Below are positions 52,635 through 61,950 of a stretch of DNA of 64,000 nt, in pieces (the stretch's first letter is position 1; each line of letters starts with the position of its first letter). The stretch comes from Sphingobium cloacae. Lineage in GTDB: Bacteria; Pseudomonadota; Alphaproteobacteria; Sphingomonadales; Sphingomonadaceae. The notes beneath the pieces were generated by a model. That model did not search any database and was not told where the DNA came from. It saw only the letters and a program-made list of their open reading frames with translations. Location: assembly GCF_002355855.1 (NCBI RefSeq), contig NZ_AP017655.1, positions 2,013,501 through 2,077,500 of the forward strand, in the 5' to 3' direction. The position numbers and the translations under genes were made by a program.

Positions 52635-54164
52635 TCAGTGCGCCGCCGACGTGTCCACCTTTCCGGTGGGCTTGGGGGCCAGCCATACCATCGCGGCCGC
52701 CACGAACAGCAATATCATGCTGATGAAGAACACATAATCCATCGCGATGACCGTCGCTTCCCGATCGACGATGCTGGAGATGAACTGCCGGATCTGCTCT
52801 GCTGACATGCCGCTGGCGGAAAGCTGCGCCTGCGTGTCGCCGGCTTGAAGCACGGACGCCATCTCGTTGCGCGAGACCCGCTGCCCGTCGCCCCATGCCG
52901 TCAGCACGACGGACGTGGAGATGGCGATCGCCATGGTCCGCAGGAAATTCTGCATCCCTGCCGCGGACGCCGTTTCCGAAGGCCGCACCGCACTCAATGT
53001 CAGGGTCGTCAGCGGGATCATGAAGAAGGGCATGGCAAAGCCCTGGAATATCTGCGGATAGCACAGGGTCCAGAAATCCGCCCCGCTCGTCCAATGCGCG
53101 CGCCAGAAGGACATGATGCCCATCCACGCCACCGCGATGGACATCAGGATGCGCACGTCCACCCGCGCCATCCACCGCGCGGCGAAGGGTACGGCGAGCA
53201 ACGCGGTCATCGCGGTAAAGGCCGTGACGAAGCCCGCCCATGTCGCAGTATAGCCCATGGAAAGCTGCAACCATTGCGGCACGATCACGATGCTGGCGAA
53301 ATAGGCGCCGAAGCACAAAGCCAGGGTGAACACGCCCGACGAAAAGCCGACATGGCGGAACACCCGCAGGTCGACGATCGGATGCTCTTCCGTCAGTTCC
53401 CATATGATGAACACCAGGAAACCGATCCCCGCCAGGATCGCCAGAACGACAATCAGGGGATCGGCGAACCAGTCATGATCCCGGCCGATGTCCAGCATGA
53501 TCTGAAGGCATCCGATCCAGAAGACCAGCAACGCCAGTCCCGCAAAGTCGATCGGCAGCTTTTTCGTTTCGGTTTCCACCGGCGTCATCAGCGCGGTGGC
53601 CGCCAGAATACAGACGAAAGCGATCGGCAGGTTGATGAAGAAAATCCAGTGCCAGCTCCAGTTGTCGCTGATATAACCCCCGATGATCGGTCCCATGGCC
53701 GGGCCGAGCAACGTGGTCATGGCCCATATCCCCATCATCTTGCCGCGCTGTTCGGGCGGGAATATGCGCATCAACAGCGTCTGCGACATCGGCATGATCG
53801 GGCCGCCGCATAGCCCTTGCCCGATGCGGCAGGCGACGATCATGCCCAGCGTCACCGACAGGCCGCACAGAAGCGAGAAAATGCCGAAACCGATCATCGC
53901 CGCAGTGAACACGCGCACCACGCCGAAACGCTGCGCCAGCCAGCCGGTCAACGGCACGCAAATCGCCTCCGCCACCGCATAGGATGTGATGATCCACGTC
54001 CCCTGGTCGGGCGTGATGCCAAGATTTCCCGCGATATGCGGCACCGACACATTGGCGATGGTGAGGTCGAGCACGACCATGAAGTTGCTCATCGCCAGCA
54101 CCAGGCCGGCCAGCAGCCGCTGGCGGGGCGACAGAAGCGAGAATGTGTTTTCGGAGCCGCCCAC
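52635..54164 (-). CDS. EmrB-type MFS (DHA2) drug exporter
   Basis: 509 residues with fourteen helices. DHA2 motifs are seen: DLTIANVSVPHIAGNLGITP, the conserved WIITSYAVAEAICVPLTGWL, RIGQGLCGGPIMPMSQTLLM and GPIIGGYISDNWSWHWIFFI. It is the proton-driven pump of a tripartite system with the HlyD and outer-membrane genes upstream on the same strand; the substrate is probably a hydrophobic drug or fatty-acid-like compound. The last gene of the three. Confidence 0.93.
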   Translation of the reverse strand: MGGSENTFSLLSPRQRLLAGLVLAMSNFMVVLDLTIANVSVPHIAGNLGITPDQGTWIITSYAVAEAICVPLTGWLAQRFGVVRVFTAAMIGFGIFSLLCGLSVTLGMIVACRIGQGLCGGPIMPMSQTLLMRIFPPEQRGKMMGIWAMTTLLGPAMGPIIGGYISDNWSWHWIFFINLPIAFVCILAATALMTPVETETKKLPIDFAGLALLVFWIGCLQIMLDIGRDHDWFADPLIVVLAILAGIGFLVFIIWELTEEHPIVDLRVFRHVGFSSGVFTLALCFGAYFASIVIVPQWLQLSMGYTATWAGFVTAFTAMTALLAVPFAARWMARVDVRILMSIAVAWMGIMSFWRAHWTSGADFWTLCYPQIFQGFAMPFFMIPLTTLTLSAVRPSETASAAGMQNFLRTMAIAISTSVVLTAWGDGQRVSRNEMASVLQAGDTQAQLSASGMSAEQIRQFISSIVDREATVIAMDYVFFISMILLFVAAAMVWLAPKPTGKVDTSAAH

Positions 54165-54175
54165 CGGCTTTCTCC

Positions 54176-55333
54176 TCAGCGGCCCGAGACGTTGACGTCG
54201 ACTTCCATCGACAGCCCCACGCGCAACGGATGCTCGGCCAGTTCCCTGGGGTCGAGCGCGATGCGGATCGGCACGCGCTGAACCACCTTGATCCAGTTGC
54301 CGGTCGCGTTCTGCGCGGGGATCAGCGACATGGACGATCCGGTGCCGCCCGCGAAGCCGATCACCCGGCCATGATAGACGACATCGCCGCCATACAGGTC
54401 CGACGTGACCTTGGCGGGCATGCCCACCTTCACGCGGCGCAACTGGCGTTCCTTGAAATTGGCGTCGACATAGACCTGCGAGATCGGAACGATGCTCATG
54501 ATCGGGCTGCCCTGCGTCACGCGTTGGCCGATCTGAACCTGCCGCTTGCTGATAACGCCGTCGATGGGCGCGCGGATGACGGTCCGCTCCAGGTCCAGCT
54601 TCGCATTGTCGAGCTTGGCCTTGGCGGCGAGCACGGCGGGATCGGTATCCTCGGTCGATCCCTTCACCAGCGCGTCATTGGCGGCCAACTGCCCGGCGGC
54701 GGCCACGCGCGTCGCCTCCGCCTGCGCCACGCCCGCGCGGGCGAGGTCAAGCGCCGCCTTCGCCGCCGCATAGCCCTTGCGCGCGCTGGTCAGTTCGTCG
54801 CCCGACACCGCGCCGTCGGGGGCCAGCGCCTCGCGCCGTTGCAGGTCGATGCGCGCCTTCTCGAAATCCGCCTGCGCCGTGGCGAGCTGCGCCCGCGCCT
54901 GCGCGATGTCCGCCCCCCGCGCCGTCACCTGCGCGGACAGCGCGCCGCTGGTGGCCGTGGTCTGCCGGAAGCGGCGACGCGCTTCGGCCAGATCCGCTTC
55001 CGCCTGCTCCACGGCAATGCGGGCATTGGTGGGGTCGAGCTTGACCAGAATGTCGCCCTTCTTCACCGCCTGCGTGTCGGTGACGCTCACCTCCGTCACC
55101 TGCGCGGACAGCAGCGGCGTGACCTGCGCGATCTCCGCGTTCACATAGGCATTGTCCGTGCCGACATGATTGCGCCCGACCAGCACATACCAGATGCCAT
55201 AGAGCGCCCCCAGCACCAGCACGACAATCAGCAGGCGAAGCAGCCATTTCCGGCGCGTCGCCATCCGCTCATCCTTGGCGGCGTCGGGCGCCTGCTCGGT
55301 ATCGGCGGTGAATTCCTGCGCGGCGTCAGCCAT
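54176..55333 (-). CDS. EmrA-type (HlyD) periplasmic adaptor
   Basis: 385 residues: an N-terminal helix (LLRLLIVVLVLGALYGIWYV), a biotinyl-lipoyl half (VTEVSVTDTQAVKKGDILVK), a long alpha-helical hairpin with Ala/Arg-rich repeats (residues about 100-210), and a barrel with PIDGVISKRQVQIGQRVTQG. It bridges the MFS pump and the outer-membrane channel. Twelve bp upstream of the pump and overlapping the channel gene by 8 bases. Confidence 0.94.
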   Translation of the reverse strand: MADAAQEFTADTEQAPDAAKDERMATRRKWLLRLLIVVLVLGALYGIWYVLVGRNHVGTDNAYVNAEIAQVTPLLSAQVTEVSVTDTQAVKKGDILVKLDPTNARIAVEQAEADLAEARRRFRQTTATSGALSAQVTARGADIAQARAQLATAQADFEKARIDLQRREALAPDGAVSGDELTSARKGYAAAKAALDLARAGVAQAEATRVAAAGQLAANDALVKGSTEDTDPAVLAAKAKLDNAKLDLERTVIRAPIDGVISKRQVQIGQRVTQGSPIMSIVPISQVYVDANFKERQLRRVKVGMPAKVTSDLYGGDVVYHGRVIGFAGGTGSSMSLIPAQNATGNWIKVVQRVPIRIALDPRELAEHPLRVGLSMEVDVNVSGR

Positions 55334-56840
55334 TGGGTCGGTCCTTGGCGATCATGTCGCTGGCAGCAAAGCCGCCGCCCAGCGCACGGATGAGAGAGAT
55401 GTCCAGCGAGAAGGCGCTCGCTTCCAGTTCCGCGACCGATTGGCGCGCGGAGAGCAGCTGGTCCTCGACGTTGAGCACGTCGAGATAGGTGGAAAGCCCG
55501 CCCTTGTAGCGTTTCCCGGCGATGGCATAGGCTTCCTCAGACGCCGCGAGCGCCGCCCGCGCATCGGTCAGCCGCTGATCCAGCGTCCGGCGGCCGGTCA
55601 CGGCGTCGGCGACCTGCTGATAGGCGGTCAGGACCGTCTTGTCATAATTGGCAACCGCCTCGTCATACGCGCCGCGCGCGCCACGATACTGTCCCTGCAA
55701 GGCGCCGCCCCGGAAGATCGGCAGGCTGATCGCCGGACCGGCATTGCCGAACAGCGAATCCTTCTTGAACAGCGTGTCGGTGAAGGGCTTGGCCTTGCCC
55801 GCGTTCTCCCCGAACATCATGTCGTAACCCAGCGATTGCACGCCCACCAGCGCGGAGAGCCTGAGCGCCGGGAAGAAATCCGCCCGCGCCACCTTGATCC
55901 GCTTGGCGGCGGCCTCGGTGCGGGCCAGCGCGGCGGCGATGTCGGGACGGCGGGCCACCAGTTCGGTGGTCACATCGGCGGGCAGGCCGAGCGACGCCAG
56001 CACGCCCACCCGCGGACGGCCGATCTCCAGTCCGCGATCCGGCCCCGCGCCGATCAGCGCCGCGATCTGATGCTGGCGCAATTCGATCGCCATCTTCGCC
56101 GCGGCCAGTTGCGCCCGCGCCGACGATACGGTCGCATCCGCCTGCCGCGCGCTGCCCCGGGTTTCGAGGCCGTTGGTCATCCTGTCGGACACCAGCTTCT
56201 GGCTGGCGAGCCGGATGTCGAGCGCGCGCTGCTGGATATCCGCATAGTCATAGAGCCGGGCAAGGTCGGCATAGGCGTCCGCGATGCCCGTGGTCAGCAT
56301 CAGCCGCGCCTGCCGCGCCTCGATCTCGGCCGCGCGCGATTCGGAGGTCGCGGCGGCCAGCGCCGCGCGGTTCCGTCCCCACAGGTCGAGGTCGAGCCCG
56401 ACATTCAGCGCGACCTGCCCGGTACCCAGCCATCCCTTGGGCACGAATTCCTTGGGCATGCCCATATTGTAGCTTTGCTTGGTCGTGCCTGCCTTGGCAT
56501 CCAGGTCGACCGATGGGAGCAGCGGCGCGCCCGCCTGCTGCGCCATGGCCTGCGCCTGACGGAAGCGCGCCGCCGCCGCCGCCATGTCCGGGGCGTTGCG
56601 CAGCCCTTCTTCGATCAACGCCGTCAGTTGCGGGTCGCCATAGGCGGTCCACCAGCCCTCGCCCGGCCACGCGCGCTCCTCCGCTGCAAGGCTGCGAGTC
56701 GCGGCCACGCTTTGCGGGGAACGGATTTCCGGCTTTTTGCCGAGATCGGGCACCGCCGCGCAAGCCGACAGCGCCATCATGAGGCCCGCCGCGACCGTGC
56801 CACGCACCGAAAAAGGACGACGACTCATGGGCATGCCCAA
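55326..56840 (-). CDS. Outer-membrane efflux lipoprotein, NodT/RND-type channel
   Basis: 504 residues with a lipoprotein signal whose lipobox is ALSAC (LMMALSACAAVPDLG), and two outer-membrane efflux repeats, e.g. YGDPQLTALIEEGLRNAPDM and GLETRGSARQADATVSSARA. These NodT-type trimers are the exit duct of RND or MFS tripartite pumps. It is the first gene of the three, transcribed from the divergent promoter shared with the TetR gene. Confidence 0.92.
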   Translation of the reverse strand: MGMPMSRRPFSVRGTVAAGLMMALSACAAVPDLGKKPEIRSPQSVAATRSLAAEERAWPGEGWWTAYGDPQLTALIEEGLRNAPDMAAAAARFRQAQAMAQQAGAPLLPSVDLDAKAGTTKQSYNMGMPKEFVPKGWLGTGQVALNVGLDLDLWGRNRAALAAATSESRAAEIEARQARLMLTTGIADAYADLARLYDYADIQQRALDIRLASQKLVSDRMTNGLETRGSARQADATVSSARAQLAAAKMAIELRQHQIAALIGAGPDRGLEIGRPRVGVLASLGLPADVTTELVARRPDIAAALARTEAAAKRIKVARADFFPALRLSALVGVQSLGYDMMFGENAGKAKPFTDTLFKKDSLFGNAGPAISLPIFRGGALQGQYRGARGAYDEAVANYDKTVLTAYQQVADAVTGRRTLDQRLTDARAALAASEEAYAIAGKRYKGGLSTYLDVLNVEDQLLSARQSVAELEASAFSLDISLIRALGGGFAASDMIAKDRPNG

Positions 56841-56904
56841 CCGTACCGACTATTAAAAAAAAGCGCGTTTGCGCCTGACACCTCTGCTTGTCAATAAAAT
56901 ATCA

Positions 56905-56916
56905 TACTATATAGTA
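56905..56916. promoter_or_regulatory. Palindromic operator between the efflux operon and its TetR gene
   Basis: TACTATATAGTA is a perfect 12-bp palindrome, 8 bp before the TetR start at 56924, and overlaps a TATAGT-type -10. It sits in the only non-coding gap between the divergent units, so it is the obvious TetR binding site. Confidence 0.7.
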
Positions 56917-56923
56917 CGCTTTC

Positions 56924-57580
56924 GTGATGAGCCCTTCTTCCGTCCCTCCCCTCAGCCGCCGCGAAGCGCGCCGTCGTGATCGGCGGGAGGCCATATTATG
57001 CGTGGCGGCCCAGTCCTTCCTCGAAAACGGCTATGCCGGCACCACCATGTCGGGGATCGCCGCGACCCTGGGCGGATCGAAAGGCACATTATGGAATCAT
57101 TTTCCATCCAAGGAGGAATTGTTCGAATCGGTCCTGGAGGAGAAGACGGCGGCCTATCGCGCCCATCTGTCCCAGATACTCGATCCCGATGGCGATCTGG
57201 TGACCACCCTTCACCACGTCTGCGTCAGTCTGCTGGAAAAGATCACCTCTGCCGAAGCGGTCGCGCTGAACCGGCTTGTCGTGTCCGAGGCGGGGCGCTT
57301 CACGGAAATGGGCAAGATTTTCTATCTGCGCGGCCCGCGCCGAACCCTCAGGATGCTCGCCGATTTCCTGTCGGGCGCAATGGGAAGAGGACAGTTGCGG
57401 AAAGGCGATCCGGAGGCCGCCGCGCGCGTGCTGACGGCGCTGGTGACGTCGGGGTGCCACCAGCAGCTCTTGGTCGGCCAGATCGGTTCCGCGACGCCGG
57501 AGATGATCCGGAACGACGCCGATTTTGCGGTGAGCATCTTCATGCGCGCCTATGCTCCGGAACAGCCCATGGCCGACTGA
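56924..57580 (+). CDS. TetR/AcrR-family repressor
   Basis: 218 residues with the N-terminal TetR HTH: AILCVAAQSFLENGYAGTTM, then SGIAATLGGSKGTLWNHFPS (recognition helix) and KEELFESVLEEK. The ligand-binding C-terminal region resembles the TetR_C_7/AefR type (LNRLVVSEAGRFTEMGKIF). It is divergent from the EmrAB-type efflux operon, which it probably represses until a drug-like inducer binds. The start is ATG 56924, close behind the palindrome. Confidence 0.93.
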   Translation: MMSPSSVPPLSRREARRRDRREAILCVAAQSFLENGYAGTTMSGIAATLGGSKGTLWNHFPSKEELFESVLEEKTAAYRAHLSQILDPDGDLVTTLHHVCVSLLEKITSAEAVALNRLVVSEAGRFTEMGKIFYLRGPRRTLRMLADFLSGAMGRGQLRKGDPEAAARVLTALVTSGCHQQLLVGQIGSATPEMIRNDADFAVSIFMRAYAPEQPMAD

Positions 57581-57646
57581 GGGCATCCGCATCCGTTAAC
57601 CATTTCTTTGCGCTCGATTCCTATTCTTCGGGCAAAAGGTGGGACG

Positions 57647-58255
57647 ATGCAGATTTTCAAGCGCGGCGAACGAAATCAGCCCAGCAGGGAGTCGATGAGG
57701 AGCGACAGGCGGCTGCGCGTCCTCGTCATCGATGAAAATTCCACGGCCCGCTCCGTCATTGCCCGCCGCCTGTCCCATCTGGGCTATGACGTGGCCCTGG
57801 CGGAAAACGGGTTCGCGGCGCTTGGCCTGCTCGTCACGCGGCCTTTCGACATCGTGCTGATCGACATGGGGGTGACCCTGCTGTCCGCCGTCGCGACCAT
57901 GGATAAAATCCGGGAATCCGGCCTTTCTCCCCATGCCTGTTTCGTGACCATCGCAGGCCGCCTGGAACGCCCGCTTGCGGTCGAAGCGCTGGAGTCGGGC
58001 GCCGCCGACCATATCGCCAAGCCGCTGGACTTCGATCTGCTCGATGCGCGCCTGCGCCATCTGTGCGCCAAGGCCGAACGGATGGACGCGCTTTCCCGGC
58101 ACAATGCGGAACTTGACGCCCGTATTGCCCGCCGTGCGGTGGAACTGGGTGAAACGCGCGAAGCCCTGCATGAATTGCAGGCCGACCGCGCCCGGCTCGT
58201 CTCATCGATCCAGGCCCTGAATGACGAGATCGCCCGGCTGAACGGTCGCGCCTAG
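57647..58255 (+). CDS. Single-domain response regulator with C-terminal coiled coil
   Basis: 202 residues. A receiver domain (residues 22-140) has all phosphorylation residues: Asp29/Glu30 in VLVIDEN, phospho-acceptor Asp73 in VLIDMG, Thr101 and Lys125 in IAKPLD. The following 60 residues form a charged coiled coil (LDARIARRAVELGETREALH, then LVSSIQALNDEIARLNGRA). No output domain is present, so it acts by protein interaction or is a phosphate sink. No kinase adjacent. The ATG at 57647 is chosen. The last bases overlap the convergent gene by four. Confidence 0.85.
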   Translation: MQIFKRGERNQPSRESMRSDRRLRVLVIDENSTARSVIARRLSHLGYDVALAENGFAALGLLVTRPFDIVLIDMGVTLLSAVATMDKIRESGLSPHACFVTIAGRLERPLAVEALESGAADHIAKPLDFDLLDARLRHLCAKAERMDALSRHNAELDARIARRAVELGETREALHELQADRARLVSSIQALNDEIARLNGRA

Positions 58256-59010
58256 CCTTCCATCTCCAGCCAGAGCGAGAGACCTTCCCCCGGCGAAACC
58301 GGCGGACCCTCCGCAACGATCCGCGCCGCGTCTGCCCGGGCGCGGTCCAATATCGCCGCCGGCACATCGGCCCGGTGATAGATGCGATCCGCCTGCCCCA
58401 GCCACCGCGCCGCGCGAAGCGTCAGATCGTCGGGTTCGCCGGAAAGCAGCCGGATCGTGAGCAGCCTGCCCTCCGTCCCGCCATCCTCCCGTTCCAGCCA
58501 GAGCGGCACCGCCCTGTCCGGCGCGTCTCCCAGCGGATCGATCGGGCCGCCCGCCGCCAGCCCCGCATCGATGGCCCGCCGCCGCGCGCCCGCATCGGGC
58601 CAGCGCATTCGCACCGCCTGACGCGCATCGCGCAGCGCCATCGCCAGGGCGCCCAGCCGCGCGGGCAGGAGCGCCTCGATCCGTTGGCGCAGCGCCTTGG
58701 CGAGGCCCGCCGACGCCCCGCCCGTCCCGATGGCGATCAGCACCGGATCGCGATCCACGATGGCGGGAAGGGTGAAATCGCACAGGTCCGGCTTGTCGGT
58801 CACATTCACCAGAACGCCCCGCGCCTTGAGCCGCGCCGCCACAAGGGCATCGCCATCGGCGACGATGGCGATGGCTGCGGCCCCATCCTCGCCCACGATC
58901 AGCGCGCCGGCGCGTTCCAGCAGGCGCCGCTTGGCGGCGGCCGCCTCGCCTTCCCCGGTCAGGATGACCGCCCGCCCGCGCAACCGCAGAAAGACGGGCA
59001 GACTGTGCAT
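58252..59010 (-). CDS. Precorrin-2 dehydrogenase/sirohydrochlorin ferrochelatase-like protein with vestigial SUMT segment
   Basis: 252 residues. Residues 1-150 follow the CysG N-terminal (Met8p-like) domain: MHSLPVFLRLRGRAVILTGE (partial) with a modified GEGEAAAAKRRLLERAG nucleotide site, NVTDKPDLCDFTLPAIVDRD and ATGGASAGLAKALRQ-type segment (IGTGGASAGLAKALRQRIEA). It would oxidise precorrin-2 and load iron for sirohaem. The last 60 residues, with EPDDLTLRAARWLGQADRI and AILDRARADAARIV, look like the first elements of the uroporphyrinogen-III methyltransferase fold but stop there. ATGA overlap with lysA. Confidence 0.78.
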   Translation of the reverse strand: MHSLPVFLRLRGRAVILTGEGEAAAAKRRLLERAGALIVGEDGAAAIAIVADGDALVAARLKARGVLVNVTDKPDLCDFTLPAIVDRDPVLIAIGTGGASAGLAKALRQRIEALLPARLGALAMALRDARQAVRMRWPDAGARRRAIDAGLAAGGPIDPLGDAPDRAVPLWLEREDGGTEGRLLTIRLLSGEPDDLTLRAARWLGQADRIYHRADVPAAILDRARADAARIVAEGPPVSPGEGLSLWLEMEG

Positions 59011-60308
59011 CAGTCCCGCACCCAGTCGGGGATGCTGTCCCCTTCGATCAGCGCCTCGATCGGCGGACGCGCGCGGACAACGGCCCATTTGCCACCCGAC
59101 ACCAGTACCTCGGGCGTCAGCGCACGGCTGTTATAGGTACTCGCCATGGTCGCGCCATAGGCGCCCGCCGTCATGAAGGCGACCAGATCGCCCGCCTCCA
59201 CCACGTCCATGTCGCGATGCATGGCGAAGGTATCGCCCGTCTCGCACACCGGCCCCACCACATTGGCCGCACTCCGCTCGGCCGCGGGTTCCACGGCACG
59301 AATGTCATGCCAGGCATCATAGAGGCTGGGCCGAAGCAGATCGTTCATGGCGGCGTCGACGATCACGAAGGGCGCCTGCGCGCCCTGCTTCACCCGCACC
59401 ACGCGGGACAGGAGCGCGCCCGCATTGCCGACGATCACGCGGCCCGGCTCGAACATCAGCCGGACATTCCAGCCCGCCGTCACCCGGGTCACCATCGCGC
59501 CATAATCGGCGGGGCTGGGCGGCAGGGGCTTGGACGGATCATAAGGCACGCCCAGGCCGCCGCCCAGATCGGCGGTACGGATGTCGTGCCCCGCTTCCCG
59601 CAATCTCCCGATCAGCGCGCCTACTTTCACGAAGGCCGCTTCCAGCGGTGCAAGGTCGGTCAACTGGCTGCCGATATGCACCGCCACGCCCTGCACGTCG
59701 AGGCCGGGAAGGTCGCGCGCCCCCGCATAGGATGCCAGCGCCCGGTCATAGGGGATGCCGAACTTGTTCTCCGACTTGCCGGTCGAAATCTTGGCATGGG
59801 TGCCCGCGTCCACATCGGGATTGACGCGGTAGGCGACCGGCGCGCGCTTGCCCATGGACAACGCGACCTCCGAAAGCATTTCCGCCTCCGGCTCGCTTTC
59901 GAGGTTGAACTGGAAGATTCCATGCTCCAGCGCCAGCCGCATTTCCTCCGCCGTCTTGCCGACGCCCGAAAAGACGATGCGATCCGCCGGGATTCCCGCC
60001 GCCACCGCGCGCAGCAATTCCCCGCCCGACACCACGTCCGCGCCCAGGCCCAGCTTCGCCAGCGTCGCCAGCACCGCCGCATTGGGATTGGCCTTCACCG
60101 CAAAGGCGACCAGCGGATCGTCGAGCTGGCCCAGCGCATCGCGGAACACGCCGACATGGCGCGTCAGCGTGGCGGTCGAATAGACATAGACCGGCGTGCC
60201 CACGGCCTGCGCGATCGCGGGCATCGGCACCTGCTCCACATGCATGACGCCGTCCACATAATCGAAATGGTCCAAGGGTTTGTCCTGTCGGCTCTTATTG
60301 GGGGTCAC
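59010..60308 (-). CDS. lysA: Diaminopimelate decarboxylase
   Basis: 432 residues of the fold-type III PLP decarboxylase family. The PLP lysine is Lys72 in AFAVKANPNAAVL; further markers are SENKFGIPYDRALA, GVAVHIGSQLTDLAPLE, GGGLGVPYDPSK, FEPGRVIVGNAG and the active-site CETGDTFAMHRD. It makes lysine from meso-diaminopimelate. The start is a GTG at 60308, inside the end of the LptM-like gene, implying coupling. The stop overlaps the next gene as ATGA. Confidence 0.96.
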   Translation of the reverse strand: MTPNKSRQDKPLDHFDYVDGVMHVEQVPMPAIAQAVGTPVYVYSTATLTRHVGVFRDALGQLDDPLVAFAVKANPNAAVLATLAKLGLGADVVSGGELLRAVAAGIPADRIVFSGVGKTAEEMRLALEHGIFQFNLESEPEAEMLSEVALSMGKRAPVAYRVNPDVDAGTHAKISTGKSENKFGIPYDRALASYAGARDLPGLDVQGVAVHIGSQLTDLAPLEAAFVKVGALIGRLREAGHDIRTADLGGGLGVPYDPSKPLPPSPADYGAMVTRVTAGWNVRLMFEPGRVIVGNAGALLSRVVRVKQGAQAPFVIVDAAMNDLLRPSLYDAWHDIRAVEPAAERSAANVVGPVCETGDTFAMHRDMDVVEAGDLVAFMTAGAYGATMASTYNSRALTPEVLVSGGKWAVVRARPPIEALIEGDSIPDWVRD

Positions 60309-60558
60309 GTTCGGGCGGCAGGTCGAACTCGTCGTCGCCGCGCGATTTGGATTGGGTCAGCAACTCGACATTGCGTTCGGGCCGCGCCTGCGTGCCGGGC
60401 GTGGTCAGATCCTGCGCGGTGGGCGCCGTCGCGGCGCCGACCGGCACGGCGGGCAGTTTCTGCCCCTGGACCGGCTTGAGCGGCTGACGACCGCCACAGG
60501 AAGCCAGCGCCACGGCCAGCGCCGCCATCGCCAGCCCCTTCGTCCAACGCATCGTCAT
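60295..60558 (-). CDS. LptM/YifL-like small lipoprotein
   Basis: 87 residues: signal peptide [18 protein letters not shown] before Cys21 with Gly-Gly following, then a proline-rich unstructured region ([35 protein letters not shown]). Position directly upstream of lysA and the YPLKxPxGQKLP-like segment fit the LptM (YifL) family, which helps LptD reach its native disulfide state. Start and stop overlap argH and lysA respectively. Confidence 0.75.
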   Translation of the reverse strand: MTMRWTKGLAMAALAVALASCGGRQPLKPVQGQKLPAVPVGAATAPTAQDLTTPGTQARPERNVELLTQSKSRGDDEFDLPPERDPQ

Positions 60559-61931
60559 GCCTTCTGCTCCCGTTTCGTCCGCGCCTCGCCGATCCGCGCC
60601 CGCACCTGATCGGGGGCGGTGCCGCCATGGCTCTTGCGGCTGGCGACCGACGCGTCGACCGTCAGCACGGCATAGATGCGCTCGTCGATGCGCGAATCAA
60701 TGGCCTTGAGCGTCCCGATGGGCAGGTCGGCGAGCGCCACGCCCGCCTCCTCCGCCGCCGCGACCGCGCGGCCGGTGATATGATGCGCCTCGCGGAAAGG
60801 CACGTCGCCTTCCCGCACCAGCCAGTCGGCAAGGTCGGTGGCAGTCGCGAAACCGCTCTCCGCCAGCGCCCGCATCCGGTCCGTGCGGAAAGCGACCGTC
60901 CCGATCATTCCCGTCATCGCCGCGATGGAAAGGCCCAGCAGGTCATGCGCCTCGAACACCGGCGGCTTGTCGTCCTGCATATCCTTCGAATAAGCGAGCG
61001 GCAGCCCCTTCATCGTGACGCACAGCGCGTTCATGCAGCCCATGATCCGTCCCGCATGGCCGCGCACCAGTTCGGCGGCGTCGGGATTGCGCTTCTGCGG
61101 CATGATCGAACTGCCCGTCGAATAGGCATCGGGCAGCTTCACGAAGCCGAAGGGCTGGCTCGCCCAGATGATGAACTCTTCGGCCAGCCGCGACAGATGC
61201 AGGCTGCACTGGGTCGCGGCCATCAGATAATCGAGCGCGAAGTCCCGGTCCGAAACGCTGTCCAGGCTGTTGTCGGTCGGCTTGGCGAAGCCCAGTGCCG
61301 CCGCCGTCGCATGTCGGTCGATGGGAAAGCCCGTCCCCGCCAGAGCCGCCGCGCCCAGCGGGCATTCGTTCATCCTGACCCGCGCATCGGCAAAGCGGCT
61401 GCGGTCGCGCCGGATCATCTCATGATAAGCCATCAGATGATGCCCCAGCGTCACCGGCTGCGCGGACTGGAGGTGGGTGAAACCCGGCATCACCGCGTCC
61501 GCATGTTCCTCCGCGCGCGCCAGCAGCGCGTCCTGCAACGCCGCCAGCCCCGCATCCACCTCGTCCATCGCGTCGCGCACCCACAGGCGGAAATCGGTCG
61601 CCACCTGATCGTTGCGCGAGCGCGCCGTGTGCAGCCGTCCCGCCGCCGGACCGATCAACTCGGCCAGCCGCGATTCCGTCACCATGTGGATGTCCTCAAG
61701 GTCCAGGTTCACCGGGACTCCATCCGCTTCATATTCCTGCGCGATCCGGCTCAGCCCCTCGGTGATCGCCTGCGCGTCCTCGCCATCGACGATGCCCTGT
61801 TTCGCCAGCATCGCGACATGCGCCTTGGAGCCGGCAATGTCCTGTTTCCACAATCGCTTGTCGAAAGGGATGGAGGCATTTATCTCCCGCATGATCGAAG
61901 CCGGACCCGCCGCGAAGCGTCCGCCCCACAT
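60555..61931 (-). CDS. argH: Argininosuccinate lyase
   Basis: 458 residues with [40 protein letters not shown], the active-site signature [20 protein letters not shown] and [20 protein letters not shown]. It splits argininosuccinate to arginine and fumarate. The frame is open to 62108 but the conserved start is the ATG at 61931; a GTG at 61958 is possible. First gene of an overlapping operon argH, LptM-like, lysA, precorrin-2 dehydrogenase-like. Divergent from the TlpA gene with almost no gap. Confidence 0.96.
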   Translation of the reverse strand: MWGGRFAAGPASIMREINASIPFDKRLWKQDIAGSKAHVAMLAKQGIVDGEDAQAITEGLSRIAQEYEADGVPVNLDLEDIHMVTESRLAELIGPAAGRLHTARSRNDQVATDFRLWVRDAMDEVDAGLAALQDALLARAEEHADAVMPGFTHLQSAQPVTLGHHLMAYHEMIRRDRSRFADARVRMNECPLGAAALAGTGFPIDRHATAAALGFAKPTDNSLDSVSDRDFALDYLMAATQCSLHLSRLAEEFIIWASQPFGFVKLPDAYSTGSSIMPQKRNPDAAELVRGHAGRIMGCMNALCVTMKGLPLAYSKDMQDDKPPVFEAHDLLGLSIAAMTGMIGTVAFRTDRMRALAESGFATATDLADWLVREGDVPFREAHHITGRAVAAAEEAGVALADLPIGTLKAIDSRIDERIYAVLTVDASVASRKSHGGTAPDQVRARIGEARTKREQKA

Positions 61932-61950
61932 GCTGTTGGAGCCTTCTCCC

